A stretch of 64,000 nucleotides of DNA from Paenibacillus sp. JJ-100 (lineage in GTDB: Bacteria > Bacillota > Bacilli > Paenibacillales > Paenibacillaceae): positions 1,237,777-1,301,776 of the forward strand of contig NZ_CAOJCM010000002.1 of assembly GCF_948329825.1 (NCBI RefSeq), read 5' to 3'. The number at the start of each line of letters is the position of its first letter. The stretch's first letter is position 1. This document shows positions 27,644 through 37,473 of the stretch, one piece after another. A program made the translations under genes and the position numbers. Under the pieces are notes generated by a model. That model was given only the letters and a program-made list of their open reading frames with translations, was not told the DNA's origin and searched no databases.

Positions 27644-27661
27644 TTTGTAAGGATAGTCCTC

Positions 27662-28378
27662 TTATTTCACATGAGGAGAAGAGGCTCTCAACTTGGCAAT
27701 CTCAGAGACAAAACGTTCCGTGATTTGTTGCGGACGAGTAATGGCTCCGCCGACAACCACACAATACACTCCCATTTCCAGACAAGTTGCTGCCATCTCC
27801 GGAGTCATGATATTACCTTCCGCAACGACAGGTGTCTGCACGCTGCTGATCATTTCTTTCAAGGCTTCGAATTGATTGTCGTACAGCTTGCGCCCTGCCG
27901 TCTCTTCTGTGTATCCGAACAATGTAGAGGAGATCAGATCAAAACCAAGTCGTTCTGCATTAATCGCTTCCTCTTTGGTTGAGATATCCCCCATTAATAA
28001 GAGTTCAGGATATTGGGCACGAATTTCTTGCACGAATTCATCCAGTGTTTTACCGTCCGGGCGAGCACGCAAAGTGGCGTCCACCGCTACAATCTCTGCA
28101 TGGACCTCGGCAAGTTCATGCACTTCCTGAATCGTTGGTGTAATGAATACGGGATTAGTTCCGTAGTTTCTCTTCACAATACCAATGACAGGAAGATCGA
28201 CCTGTTGCTTGATCTCTTTTACATCAGCCGCAGTATTCGCACGAATGCCTATCGCTCCACCTTCTTTTGCTGCGATTGCCATGCGTCCCATGATCAGGGA
28301 ACTATGGAGCGGCTCATGCTCCAAAGCCTGACATGATACAACAAGACCACCCTTTAAACCTAGTTCATCTAAATTCAT
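27662..28378 (-). CDS. nanE: N-acetylmannosamine-6-phosphate 2-epimerase
   Basis: A 238-residue TIM-barrel enzyme converting ManNAc-6-P to GlcNAc-6-P. Recognised by LVVSCQALEHEPLH near residues 12-25, GAIGIRANT, PVIGIVKRNY and the phosphate-binding end VAEGNIMTPEMAATCLEMG...VVVGGAITRP. It starts six bases after the PTS stop with its ribosome site (GGAG) inside the end of the PTS gene, so the two are tightly coupled. Together they suggest import of ManNAc (or a related amino sugar) and its entry into the GlcNAc-6-P pathway; nanA and nanK are absent here. Confidence 0.93.
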   Translation of the reverse strand: MNLDELGLKGGLVVSCQALEHEPLHSSLIMGRMAIAAKEGGAIGIRANTAADVKEIKQQVDLPVIGIVKRNYGTNPVFITPTIQEVHELAEVHAEIVAVDATLRARPDGKTLDEFVQEIRAQYPELLLMGDISTKEEAINAERLGFDLISSTLFGYTEETAGRKLYDNQFEALKEMISSVQTPVVAEGNIMTPEMAATCLEMGVYCVVVGGAITRPQQITERFVSEIAKLRASSPHVK

Positions 28379-28384
28379 TTACAA

Positions 28385-29959
28385 TTACTCCGTTTCCATA
28401 ATTTCTTCAATTTCATTCTTGATCACGGTTACCTGAGGGCCATAAATAACCTGTACTCCATTACCCACAAGAACTACCCCTTTAGCTCCAGTAGCTGTAA
28501 GAGCATCCTTTTGAACCTTATCTACATCCTTAACAGATACACGAAGACGCGTTGCACAGCAATCCAATTCCACAACATTGTCTGATCCACCAAGTCCATT
28601 CAATATGGCTACTGAACGTTCTTCACCTTTAGTCGATGCTGATGCAGAAGTCTGCTGACTTTGCGTTTGGGCGCTTCCCTCCGAAATGACTTCTTCCTCA
28701 CGGCCCGAAGTTTTCAAATTGAGCTTAACGATCAAGATGCGGAAGGTGAAGTAATACAGGCAGAACCAGATCGCACCGATGATGGGAACGATAACCCAGT
28801 TCGTTTTGGCATTACCCTGTAGTACACCGAACAAGATAAAGTCGATTAACCCACCGGAGAATGTTTGACCGATTGTAATCTGAAAAATGTGCGACAGCAT
28901 AAATGCTAATCCATCAAATGCAGCGTGAATGACATACAGGATTGGAGCAACAAACAGAAATGAGAATTCAAGTGGCTCCGTGATCCCTGTCAGGAACGAC
29001 GTGAGCGCGGCAGACAACATCAGTCCGCCAACGACTTTTTTACGTTCAGGCTTGGCCGTATGATAGATTGCAAGGGCTGCACCGAGCAAACCAAACATCA
29101 TCGTGATAAAACGTCCGGACATAAATCGGGATGTGCCAGAGAAAAACTTCTGAGTTGCAGGGTCTCCCAATTGCGCAAAGAAAATATTTTGTGTTCCTTC
29201 GTATATCTTACCTGCAACCTCTGCTGTTCCTCCAAGGCCTGTCTGCCAGAATGGCAGATAAAAGATGTGATGCAAACCAAGTGGACCAAGCATCCGTAGA
29301 ATAAATCCGTAAAACAGCGTTCCTATATATCCTGTTCTATCAACCAAACTGCCTAGCTGTGCTATACCGAGTTGGATCGTTGGCCAGATCAAGAACAGAG
29401 CGATCCCAACAAAAATAGCTGCAAAAGATGAAACGATCGGAATGAAACGTGAGCCTCCAAAGAAACCAAGGAACTGAGGAAGCTCTATTTTATTATACCT
29501 ATTATGCAGCCATGCGGTAACCAATCCGACAACGATCCCTCCGAGTACACCGGTTTGCAGTGTCTGGATGCCCAGGACCATAGCTTGGCCGGCATTAGCC
29601 AAATCGTCTACGGCAAGAGTACCCGAATTGACCAACATCGCCTTAATGGATGCATTCATGACCAGATAAGCAAGACCTGCAGCCAAACCTGCTGTACCTT
29701 TGTCCGCTCTGGCGAGGCCGACTGCCACACCAATGGCAAAAATCAATGCCAGATTATCAAATACGATACTTCCTGCGCTGCTCATAACCGTAAACACTTG
29801 CTGCAACCAAGTGATCTGCAAAAATGGATAGGTGTTGATCGTATTGGCGTTGGACAGGGCGCCCCCTATCCCCAGTAATAAACCCGCTGCCGGTAAAACG
29901 GCAATCGGGAGCATAAATGATTTTCCAAACTTTTGAGCCTTCTCAAAATATTGCTTCAC
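28385..29959 (-). CDS. PTS EIICB permease, GlcNAc/glucose family
   Basis: A roughly 524-residue PTS membrane protein: EIIC domain first (about residues 1-400, beginning FMLPIAVLPAAGLLLGIGG), then a Ser/Thr/Gln linker and an EIIB domain with the phospho-Cys in ELDCCATRLRVSVKD. C-B order and sequence place it in the glucose/N-acetylglucosamine family. GTG 29959 has AGAGGTGG eight bases before it; an earlier GTG at 29971 overlaps that site. Coupled to nanE and probably controlled by the convergent RpiR-type regulator. The likely substrate is ManNAc or a similar N-acetyl sugar (inferred). Confidence 0.88.
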   Translation of the reverse strand: MKQYFEKAQKFGKSFMLPIAVLPAAGLLLGIGGALSNANTINTYPFLQITWLQQVFTVMSSAGSIVFDNLALIFAIGVAVGLARADKGTAGLAAGLAYLVMNASIKAMLVNSGTLAVDDLANAGQAMVLGIQTLQTGVLGGIVVGLVTAWLHNRYNKIELPQFLGFFGGSRFIPIVSSFAAIFVGIALFLIWPTIQLGIAQLGSLVDRTGYIGTLFYGFILRMLGPLGLHHIFYLPFWQTGLGGTAEVAGKIYEGTQNIFFAQLGDPATQKFFSGTSRFMSGRFITMMFGLLGAALAIYHTAKPERKKVVGGLMLSAALTSFLTGITEPLEFSFLFVAPILYVIHAAFDGLAFMLSHIFQITIGQTFSGGLIDFILFGVLQGNAKTNWVIVPIIGAIWFCLYYFTFRILIVKLNLKTSGREEEVISEGSAQTQSQQTSASASTKGEERSVAILNGLGGSDNVVELDCCATRLRVSVKDVDKVQKDALTATGAKGVVLVGNGVQVIYGPQVTVIKNEIEEIMETE

Positions 29960-29975
29960 TATGTTATCCACCTCT

Positions 29976-30023
29976 CAAAACTATTTTCGTTTATATATTA
30001 ATTATGAAAATGATTTTCGTCAA
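29976..30023 (-). promoter_or_regulatory. Promoter and RpiR-type operators of the PTS-nanE operon
   Basis: On the minus strand TTGACG (30018-30023), a 17-base spacer and TAATAT (29995-30000) form a good sigma-A promoter. The spacer holds the palindrome GAAAATCATTTTC (30006-30018), and a related half-conserved GAAAATAGTTTTG lies at 29976-29988, just downstream of the -10. Both are candidate operators. Confidence 0.65.
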
Positions 30024-30205
30024 CACAAATTAAAACACTTTCATTGCTTGTGTTGTGACAAATAAACAACTTCCAATATAATGATGTCCAAATTTGTAAT
30101 TATAAGTATTTTTTTCTGTAAAAAAGGCCGCCAATGATACGATGGTGTTCCAAAAAAAACAAAACTTTCCAGCACAAAACCCAAATCGATTTCAGAAAAA
30201 ATAAA

Positions 30206-30238
30206 CGACCGTTTCCCGGTAAAATGGGGAAACGGTCG
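30206..30238 (-). terminator. Terminator of the amidohydrolase gene
   Basis: CGACCGTTTCCC pairs perfectly with GGGAAACGGTCG; on the minus strand TTTATTTTTTC follows. The remaining 30024-30205 interval shows no gene. Confidence 0.85.
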
Positions 30239-30342
30239 CAGCTTAATCTTGTCTTTTTTTTGTACTCTCTAGTTAACAGGGGATGAGCAAATCCTTCTCT
30301 AGCTCTCGATGTATCTGCTTGAATCACTATCAAGCAGTAGCA

Positions 30343-31578
30343 TTAAGATAGCGATCCACTTACCATTTGTCCTTGATACCACACAGCCTTCCTTTCAGCC
30401 CGTCGGGCTACCGCTTCTGCCGCACAACTTGCTTGCACCAGTACAAAGCTTGCTGTATCTCCTGCCTTCGGCCATACGTTCTCTCCTGCTGCATTCAGTG
30501 GTGTGATTCCACCCGTAATCGCAGCCAGCGACTGGGACAAGGATAATTCGTCGCTATATCCATATAGCTCGGCGAAGCGACCTGCCTTTTCCAACATATC
30601 GCCGCTACCAAAAGGAGACCAGTGATCTGTTAGACTATCCGTCGCCAGCCTCACATTCACACCCGCTCGTTGCAGCATGGGAAGTGGCATCATCGTTTCG
30701 CCAATGGGCACCGTGGACGCTAGGCTCATTCCCAGCGATGCCATCCGGTTCGCGACTTCTTCAGCCTCCAGCTTCTCTGCTCCGGCAAACCAGAACGCAT
30801 GGCTGACCGTCACCTGACCCTGAAGCCCCGCTTCTTCGGTCAGCCTGATAAGTTCCAACAGCGTTTGCTTGCCAGCTTCGCCGCCATCATGCAGATGCAT
30901 ATCGATCCCTGCCTGATGTTTTACCGCCAGCTCGATCATCGTATGTAGAGACTTCTCGATGTTCTCGTCTACAGTGTATGGATCAAGTCCACCTACATGC
31001 GTGGCCCCCTCGGTCATGGCTTGCGCCAGAAGTTCAACCGAGTTCGAGCGTAACAACCCATGTTGCGGGAACGCAACAATCTCTGAAGATAGTTTACCTG
31101 CATAACTATCCAGTGCCTGCCTGGTTGCTTCCAAGCGTTTCAGCCCGCTGACCGGTTCAATGTTACAATGCGCACGAACATGCGTGGAGCCATAGGTCTG
31201 AATTAATGCGAGAATGCTTTCCGCCTGACGTTTTGCTTCAGGAAGTAACTTGGGCAACAGCACCTTTTCTTCTTCAATCCGATCAAAAATGCTGGAGCTA
31301 TGCCTAACGGCTCGCCACGGTCCATCATAATAGGTTTTATCCAGATGAATGTGCGCCTCTTCAAACGAAGGTAATAATAGCAGCCTTTTGCCATCCACCT
31401 GCGGCAGTTCTTGTGTTAGTTCTTCATCACCGTCCACGATAGAGACAATGACTCCATTCTCTATCCGCAGATGGACCAGACTGGTTTGTGTTCCGGTTAC
31501 CTCGTTCCCTTCACGAATGTACCCTCGTTCCAACATGACATTGGTCAGCCAATATGTCTGTTCCTGTTGAATTGTCAT
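30343..31578 (-). CDS. Amidohydrolase, cytosine deaminase-like
   Basis: A 411-residue TIM-barrel metallohydrolase of the CodA-like branch. EEAHIHLDKTYYDG gives the HxH metal pair, MHLHDGGE and SHAFWF further ligands, and LATDSLTDHWSPFGSGDML matches the Asp-containing loop of cytosine deaminases. It should hydrolytically deaminate a heterocycle; cytosine itself cannot be assumed. It stands alone with its own terminator; GAGGAATC precedes the ATG. Confidence 0.8.
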   Translation of the reverse strand: MTIQQEQTYWLTNVMLERGYIREGNEVTGTQTSLVHLRIENGVIVSIVDGDEELTQELPQVDGKRLLLLPSFEEAHIHLDKTYYDGPWRAVRHSSSIFDRIEEEKVLLPKLLPEAKRQAESILALIQTYGSTHVRAHCNIEPVSGLKRLEATRQALDSYAGKLSSEIVAFPQHGLLRSNSVELLAQAMTEGATHVGGLDPYTVDENIEKSLHTMIELAVKHQAGIDMHLHDGGEAGKQTLLELIRLTEEAGLQGQVTVSHAFWFAGAEKLEAEEVANRMASLGMSLASTVPIGETMMPLPMLQRAGVNVRLATDSLTDHWSPFGSGDMLEKAGRFAELYGYSDELSLSQSLAAITGGITPLNAAGENVWPKAGDTASFVLVQASCAAEAVARRAERKAVWYQGQMVSGSLS

Positions 31579-31672
31579 CGTCGATTCCTCATTTCTCTTA
31601 AAACTGTCTTGATTATATAAAAATGAATATTATCTTGAAATCGAGGTCTTCTATTCAAAATTACACCGAATA

Positions 31673-32227
31673 TTAAAACTCAAACCGCGCATGCCCTCCA
31701 TCTGCCACACCTTCAATCCGCTCTATATCTAATAGTCTGCGCTTCATCTCCAACCCACCGCGGAACCCCGTCAGTTTGCGATTGGCTCCAATAATTCGAT
31801 GGCATGGCAGCAGCACTGGAATGGGATTCGCCCCGTTCGCGGCACCTACAGCTCGTACAGCCGAAGGTCTGCCGATGGCAGCGGCAATGTCCCCATACGT
31901 GCGAATCTCACCATACGGTACTTGTCCAAGCGCTTTCCATACCTCCTGCTGAAACGACGTGCCCATCAGATCAAGCGGAATTCCCTCGGTAAAGGCTATC
32001 TTTTCTCCCGCAAAATAGGACTCCAGCCAGTCCATCATGCCCGTCTGTCTTAATGCCTGCTCATTCTCTTCGAGTTCAGCATCAGGTGCAACTTTGCCGA
32101 TCCAGCCGATCCAGTCATCCAGCGTTTCGTTCGGCATCACCACCCGGCATAGTCCCTTTTCGGTAGCAAGCAGGCTCCACGGACGACCATCGAGCTGCAT
32201 AGTGGTGTACATCATTTTTTGCCTCAT
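31673..32227 (-). CDS. ogt: Methylated-DNA--[protein]-cysteine S-methyltransferase
   Basis: A 184-residue suicide repair protein that moves an alkyl group from O6-alkylguanine to its own cysteine. The active site PCHRIIGAN, preceded by GAANGANPIPVLL, and the DNA-binding helix PYGEIRTYGDIAAAIGRPSAVRAVG are clear. ATG 32227 is chosen for the GAAGGTG site; upstream codons lack one. It follows the AlkD-like gene closely, forming a small alkylation-repair operon. The full-length form without an AraC domain fits Ogt rather than AdaB fusion. Confidence 0.92.
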   Translation of the reverse strand: MRQKMMYTTMQLDGRPWSLLATEKGLCRVVMPNETLDDWIGWIGKVAPDAELEENEQALRQTGMMDWLESYFAGEKIAFTEGIPLDLMGTSFQQEVWKALGQVPYGEIRTYGDIAAAIGRPSAVRAVGAANGANPIPVLLPCHRIIGANRKLTGFRGGLEMKRRLLDIERIEGVADGGHARFEF

Positions 32228-32261
32228 CACATATTTCACCTTCTCTTCTCTCAGCCCCAAG

Positions 32262-32990
32262 TCAGGAGGTTATCTGTTTTAGTGTCTGTACCTGTTTTTT
32301 CGCCTTGCGTTTCATGCCTCGTATACGTTGTTTGTCCTCCGGTGTAACCCGATGGGATTCGGTAATCTTCTGGAGTGCTTTGTTGTACGTAAAATCATCA
32401 AGTGTATTATGCTGCAAATAAGGCATTGTCACTTCAGGCTGTCTCACATAAGCCATTGAGATCGCCCAAGCCACCGCCATTTTCACATAATAAGCCTCAT
32501 GCTTAATCTGATCGAGTAGGGGTAATACCTCATAGATATAGGGTTTATCCAGATAGAAGTTCAGTAACATAACTACACCAAACCGGATTTCATATTCCTG
32601 ATCAGACTTCAGATAAGGCTGTATGAAGTTCCACATCGCTTCGGGATGCAATTTCGTATATTTCAGTCCGGCACAGAAGCTGTCACACACAGACCAGTTA
32701 TCGATTTTGGGTACAAAAGTCGCAATTCTTGTCAGCAATTCTTCCAGATCCGCCTGTACATGGCCAATGACCATCGCTTGGAGCATCACTTCTTCAAAAT
32801 ATTCATCTTCTGCCATATCCAGATATGTACGCCAGTCACCTGAAGCAATCTGCTTGGCTATTTTACGGATCGCAGGTAAACGTACACCAAGTACATTGGT
32901 AATGTTCGGAATTAGAGAAGCCGCAAATTTCTGGTATTCAGGTTCAGCCAAGCTGCGTAACTGTGTTCGAATAGGGGTTTCCAAGAGCAT
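32262..32990 (-). CDS. AlkD-family DNA alkylation repair protein
   Basis: A 242-residue all-helical HEAT-like repeat protein related to AlkD, a glycosylase that removes cationic alkylated bases without base flipping. VLGVRLPAIRKIAKQI near residues 28-43 and DNWSVCDSFCAGLKY near 108-122 are conserved family stretches, the latter holding the Trp/Asp of the active cleft. ATG 32990 follows GAGGAGGATGT. It immediately precedes the ogt gene, which fits a shared repair role. Confidence 0.88.
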   Translation of the reverse strand: MLLETPIRTQLRSLAEPEYQKFAASLIPNITNVLGVRLPAIRKIAKQIASGDWRTYLDMAEDEYFEEVMLQAMVIGHVQADLEELLTRIATFVPKIDNWSVCDSFCAGLKYTKLHPEAMWNFIQPYLKSDQEYEIRFGVVMLLNFYLDKPYIYEVLPLLDQIKHEAYYVKMAVAWAISMAYVRQPEVTMPYLQHNTLDDFTYNKALQKITESHRVTPEDKQRIRGMKRKAKKQVQTLKQITS

Positions 32991-33174
32991 ACATCCTCCT
33001 CGTTTGTTCCTGTAGAACAAGTATATCCTGAGTGTATCTGTTTGTAAGCCCCTCTCCAATGTTAGAGCAAGATTTCAATATACCTTCCCTCTCGTATGAC
33101 GTGAACCATTGTTTAGGAACAGACCGTTTTCGTTTAAAAGTATGAAGCTCATCATTCAGGAAAGGAGTGCCAGT

Positions 33175-34545
33175 ATGAACCGTTCTCATGCCAATCACAA
33201 GTTTTCCGTGGAGGAGCTCACCCAGCAGCTCACCGAACATGTACAGTCTCAGAATCTGCCGGAATTCTACAAACTCGTAAAAGAACTACGCCCCTATGAC
33301 CTTTCACTGATCTATAAAAAAATCCCTGAAGACGAGAAGAATCGTTTCCTTCTCCTCTTTAAACCGGATATTCTTGCCGATCTGGCAGAGAACTTGAAGA
33401 TAAACGAACAAGCGGCACTTTTTGAACGACTCGGATCAGAACGTACACTGGAAGTTATGCAACAGATGGACAAAAGTGACCTGATTCGCTTCATGCATGA
33501 TCTGCCGGCGAAGCGCAGGGAAGAATTGCTATCCAGCATGAATCTGGATCACTCCGCCATCATTCGGTCTGTACTTCGTTATCCACCGGAGACAGCCGGA
33601 CGAATCATGACAGACCGCTATCGGACCTTATTTACGCATGACACTGCAAAGGGAGCACTGAGGCAATCGCAAGGCACACTTCACCTTTCCGCTGCCAGTT
33701 ACCTGTATGTTATTGACGATGAAGGCAAGCTGGTTGGGGTTGTCAGTTATCGTTCCCTTGCTCTGGCTGATGACAAAACCAAAGTTGAAGAATTAATGAC
33801 GAGACGTGTCATTCATGCCACCGTAGATATGGATCAGGAAGAAGCCGCACAATTGCTGCAGCGTTACGAGTTCACTTCCCTTCCCGTTGTAGACGAGAAT
33901 AACAGACTGTGCGGAATCATTCAGATGGATGACGTCATTGACATCATTATGGATGAGGCAAGTGAAGACCTCGCCAAAATGGGTGGTGGCGGCAAAGATA
34001 TTGATTTTGATACCAAACCGCTAGTGGCGGTAAGGCGCAGGTTACCCTGGCTCATTTTGCTGCTATTAATCGGCCTGATCTCGGGAAGCATTGTGGATTT
34101 TTTTGAAGATACGCTGAATCAGGTTGTAGCACTTGCATTCTTTATGCCTATGATTGCCGGTATGACAGGAAATACGGGAACTCAGTCCCTTGCTGTCGTC
34201 GTACGCGGACTTATTGGACGCAAGCTGGACAGATCTACTGTACTTGCCCTGATTGGACGAGAAATTAAAGTCGGTACAATGATTGGTCTGGTCTGCGGCC
34301 TGCTGATCACGGTGATTGCTTATTTTTGGCAAGGGGACTGGCTGCTCGGTATGATTATCGGTGTATCCCTGTTTTTCACGTTGATCATCGGCACACTGAC
34401 AGGGACCTGCATTCCGCTTCTGCTCAGCCGTTTCAAGGTTGATCCTGCTGTGGCATCCGGCCCGTTAATTACAACGCTGAACGATATTCTGTCACTGTTT
34501 ATCTATTTTGGTATCGCCACTCGTTTCATAGATGCGCTGATGTAG
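33175..34545 (+). CDS. mgtE: Magnesium transporter MgtE
   Basis: A 456-residue Mg2+ channel/transporter with an MgtE N-terminal helical domain (residues about 20-120), two CBS domains (about 125-245) that gate the pore by Mg2+ binding, and five hydrophobic segments from about 275 on, with PMIAGMTGNTGTQSLAVVVRG forming the pore-lining segment. ATG 33175 follows AAAGGAG. No M-box riboswitch is visible upstream. Confidence 0.94.
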   Translation: MNRSHANHKFSVEELTQQLTEHVQSQNLPEFYKLVKELRPYDLSLIYKKIPEDEKNRFLLLFKPDILADLAENLKINEQAALFERLGSERTLEVMQQMDKSDLIRFMHDLPAKRREELLSSMNLDHSAIIRSVLRYPPETAGRIMTDRYRTLFTHDTAKGALRQSQGTLHLSAASYLYVIDDEGKLVGVVSYRSLALADDKTKVEELMTRRVIHATVDMDQEEAAQLLQRYEFTSLPVVDENNRLCGIIQMDDVIDIIMDEASEDLAKMGGGGKDIDFDTKPLVAVRRRLPWLILLLLIGLISGSIVDFFEDTLNQVVALAFFMPMIAGMTGNTGTQSLAVVVRGLIGRKLDRSTVLALIGREIKVGTMIGLVCGLLITVIAYFWQGDWLLGMIIGVSLFFTLIIGTLTGTCIPLLLSRFKVDPAVASGPLITTLNDILSLFIYFGIATRFIDALM

Positions 34546-34642
34546 ATCATGCATTATATTGGTCATAGCTGACCGTATGCTCCATTCTTTATGAACGAAT
34601 AGACATGAGTTGCTGTAAAAAATGCTGTAAAAAATAAAGACA

Positions 34643-34670
34643 AAAAGGCTTGGCGTTTGCCAAGCCTTTT
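34643..34670. terminator. Convergent terminator between mgtE and the sugar permease
   Basis: AAAAGGCTTGGC pairs perfectly with GCCAAGCCTTTT around a four-base loop. Confidence 0.9.
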
Positions 34671-34747
34671 CACTCTAACTACCTCATTACATTTCGTACC
34701 CTTTTACCTTCGGTACACGTTATAATGAGTACATTTTACATCCATCA

Positions 34748-35911
34748 TTAAGCCGCTCGTTTGTTTTTATTATAGATATCAAATGCAACGGCCAGGAGCA
34801 GTACCAATCCCTTGATTCCTTGTTGCCAGTCGATACCAAGACCGATCAGGGACATCCCGTTGTTCAGTACACCCATGACCAGACCACCGATGATCGCGCC
34901 AAATACGGTTCCAATGCCGCCGGAAGCGGACGCTCCACCGATGAAGCAGGCCGCAATGGCATCCAGTTCAAAGTTTGTGCCCGCTCTAGGCGTAGCCGCA
35001 TTCAGACGTGCGGCGAAGATCAGACCCGATACTGCAGCCAGTGTACCCATGTTCACGAATACCCAGAAAGTCACTTTTTTCGTTTTAACCCCTGACAACC
35101 CTGCCGCCTTCTCATTGCCACCGAGTGCATAGACATGACGTCCCATAACGGTACGATTCATCACGAAGGAATACACCACGATCAGAACAAAGAGAAGCAC
35201 CAGAATGTTTGGAATACCTGCATAACTTGCCAAGACCATGGTAAACAGGTTGGTTACCGCCGCTACCACAATCAACTTGAGCAGAAACAGCCCTTGGGAT
35301 ACCACTTCAAAACCATATTTGCGTTGAGATGCACGTTCCCGCAATTCATTAATGATGTACCAGATGGTGAGCACAATCCCCACAATGATAGACACCAGGC
35401 CCATACCAGAGAATTGAACATCCGGCAGAAAACCGGAACTGATTTTTTGAAATCCGCCAGGGAACGGAGAGATGGACTGTCCTTCGAGCACAATCATCGT
35501 CAGACCGCGGAACAACAGCATGCCCGCCAGTGTAACAATGAAAGCCGGAATCCGCACGTAAGCGATCCAGAAACCTTGCCATGCGCCAATCAGTGCACCC
35601 ACCAGCAGGGAAGCGATGACTGCAAGCCACGCTGGCAGTTGCCAATCTACCATCATAATGGCGGCTACGGCGCCGACAAAAGCCGCGATGGAACCGACGG
35701 ACAAGTCAATATGTCCTGTAATAATGACAAGTACCATACCAATGGCAAGTACTAAAATATAACTGTTTTGCAGAATCAGGTTCGTGATGTTAATCGGCTT
35801 GAGAAGCAGCCCGCCTGTCAGCACCTCGAATAGAAGCATAATGACAACGAGGGCAATGATCATGCCGTATTGACGTATATTATTTTTAAAAAGTTTAGTT
35901 ACCGTTTCCAT
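34748..35911 (-). CDS. Monosaccharide ABC permease, XylH/MmsB-like
   Basis: A 387-residue permease of the ribose/xylose class with about ten hydrophobic segments; [16 protein letters not shown] near residues 65-80 and [21 protein letters not shown] near 325-345 are hallmark stretches. The length (about 390) is typical of XylH and GguB rather than the shorter RbsC. It overlaps the ATPase gene by 17 bases and ends the operon. Confidence 0.9.
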   Translation of the reverse strand: METVTKLFKNNIRQYGMIIALVVIMLLFEVLTGGLLLKPINITNLILQNSYILVLAIGMVLVIITGHIDLSVGSIAAFVGAVAAIMMVDWQLPAWLAVIASLLVGALIGAWQGFWIAYVRIPAFIVTLAGMLLFRGLTMIVLEGQSISPFPGGFQKISSGFLPDVQFSGMGLVSIIVGIVLTIWYIINELRERASQRKYGFEVVSQGLFLLKLIVVAAVTNLFTMVLASYAGIPNILVLLFVLIVVYSFVMNRTVMGRHVYALGGNEKAAGLSGVKTKKVTFWVFVNMGTLAAVSGLIFAARLNAATPRAGTNFELDAIAACFIGGASASGGIGTVFGAIIGGLVMGVLNNGMSLIGLGIDWQQGIKGLVLLLAVAFDIYNKNKRAA

Positions 35912-37445
35912 GCTTACCGCCTCCAGACTTGGTCATATATCTCATCAGTGTTTCCTGCGATGCCTGCTCACGGCTCACTTCACCGGTAATTCGCCCGGCA
36001 TTCATCACATAGATCCGGTCACACAGGCCCAGAACCTCCGGCAGCTCCGATGAAATCACCAGCACACCCTTGCCTTCGGCAGCAAGCCGGTGAATAATGG
36101 TATAAATTTCAAATTTTGCACCTACATCGATCCCGCGAGTCGGCTCATCCAGAATGAGAATATCCGGCCCGGCAAAAATCCATTTGCTGAGTACCACCTT
36201 CTGTTGGTTACCTCCGCTCAGATTACCTGTTTTCTGCAGGATGTTCGGCGCTTTAATGTTCATGCTTTTTTTCATCTCTTCCGCAACCAGGACTTCCTCT
36301 TGTTCGTTTACAACCGCATTACGCGTCAGTTTACTTAATCCGGTAAGTGAAATGTTGCGTTTGATATCATCCATTAAAATCAGTCCATACTCTTTGCGAT
36401 CCTCTGTTACATAAGCGAAGCCATTCTGAATCGCCTCGGTAACACTGTTGTTCTGAATCGGTTTGCCATCCTTGTACAGTTGCCCCGATATATTACGGCC
36501 ATACGACTTACCGAAGATACTCATTGCAAGTTCCGTACGTCCGGCACCCATTAACCCTGCGATCCCTACAATCTCACCGCGTCTGATATTCATATTGATC
36601 TGATCCAGCACTTTGCGCTCTGCCTGATGCTCGTGATATACCGTCCAGTCCTTCACTTCCAGCACGACATCACCAATCGTCGCATGACGTTCAGGATAGC
36701 GGCTGGTCAGATCCCGTCCAACCATTCCACTAATGATGCGGTCTTCAGTGACGTTATCCTTTTTCATATCGAGCGTTTCGATCGTTTTACCATCCCTGAG
36801 GATCGTCACCGCATCCGAAACCTTCGACACCTCGTTCAGCTTGTGAGAGATGAGGATGCAGGCAATACCTTGCTTTTTGAACTCCAACATCAATTGCAGC
36901 AAGTTTTCACTATCATCCTCGTTCAATGCTGCGGTCGGCTCATCCAGAATAAGCAAACGCACTTTTTTGGAGAGCGCTTTCGCAATTTCAACGAGCTGCT
37001 GCTTCCCTACGCCAATGCTAGATACCAGCGTGTTCGGGTTTTCACTCAGACCTACTTTACTCAGTAGCTCACGCGTACCGACGAACGTTTCCTTCCAATT
37101 CACGATACCTTTGCTGGCACGTTCATTACCCAGAAATATATTTTCCGCAATCGAGAGATAGGGGATCAGTGCCAACTCCTGATGGATAATGACAATCCCT
37201 AGATCCTCACTCTGTTTGATGTCTTTGAATTCACACGTCTTCCCCCGGAACAAAATGTCCCCCTCATAACTTCCATGCGGGTATACTCCGCTAAGCACCT
37301 TCATCAGTGTAGACTTGCCAGCTCCATTCTCACCACATATGGAATGAATCTCGCCTTCCCGAACTTTCAGGTTGACGTTCTCCAGCGCTTTGACACCCGG
37401 GAACGTTTTGGTGATGTTTTTCATTTCAAGAATGAACTCCGTCAT
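35895..37445 (-). CDS. Monosaccharide ABC ATPase, XylG/MmsA-like
   Basis: A 516-residue ATPase with two fused nucleotide-binding domains. The first has Walker [10 protein letters not shown] and Walker [12 protein letters not shown]; the second has a degenerate Walker A ([11 protein letters not shown]), signature [14 protein letters not shown] and Walker [13 protein letters not shown], as usual in the family. AAAGGAG precedes the ATG. It lies between the binding-protein and permease genes. Confidence 0.92.
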   Translation of the reverse strand: MTEFILEMKNITKTFPGVKALENVNLKVREGEIHSICGENGAGKSTLMKVLSGVYPHGSYEGDILFRGKTCEFKDIKQSEDLGIVIIHQELALIPYLSIAENIFLGNERASKGIVNWKETFVGTRELLSKVGLSENPNTLVSSIGVGKQQLVEIAKALSKKVRLLILDEPTAALNEDDSENLLQLMLEFKKQGIACILISHKLNEVSKVSDAVTILRDGKTIETLDMKKDNVTEDRIISGMVGRDLTSRYPERHATIGDVVLEVKDWTVYHEHQAERKVLDQINMNIRRGEIVGIAGLMGAGRTELAMSIFGKSYGRNISGQLYKDGKPIQNNSVTEAIQNGFAYVTEDRKEYGLILMDDIKRNISLTGLSKLTRNAVVNEQEEVLVAEEMKKSMNIKAPNILQKTGNLSGGNQQKVVLSKWIFAGPDILILDEPTRGIDVGAKFEIYTIIHRLAAEGKGVLVISSELPEVLGLCDRIYVMNAGRITGEVSREQASQETLMRYMTKSGGGKHGNGN

Positions 37446-37473
37446 GGCATGTGCTCCTTTCTTGGATTATGCG

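Noticed and set aside
30100..30333. 77-codon minus-strand frame downstream of the amidohydrolase
   Set aside because: It runs through the terminator hairpin of the amidohydrolase gene and lacks a ribosome site.
33175..33180. M-box riboswitch before mgtE
   Set aside because: The upstream interval is too short and lacks the conserved M-box elements.
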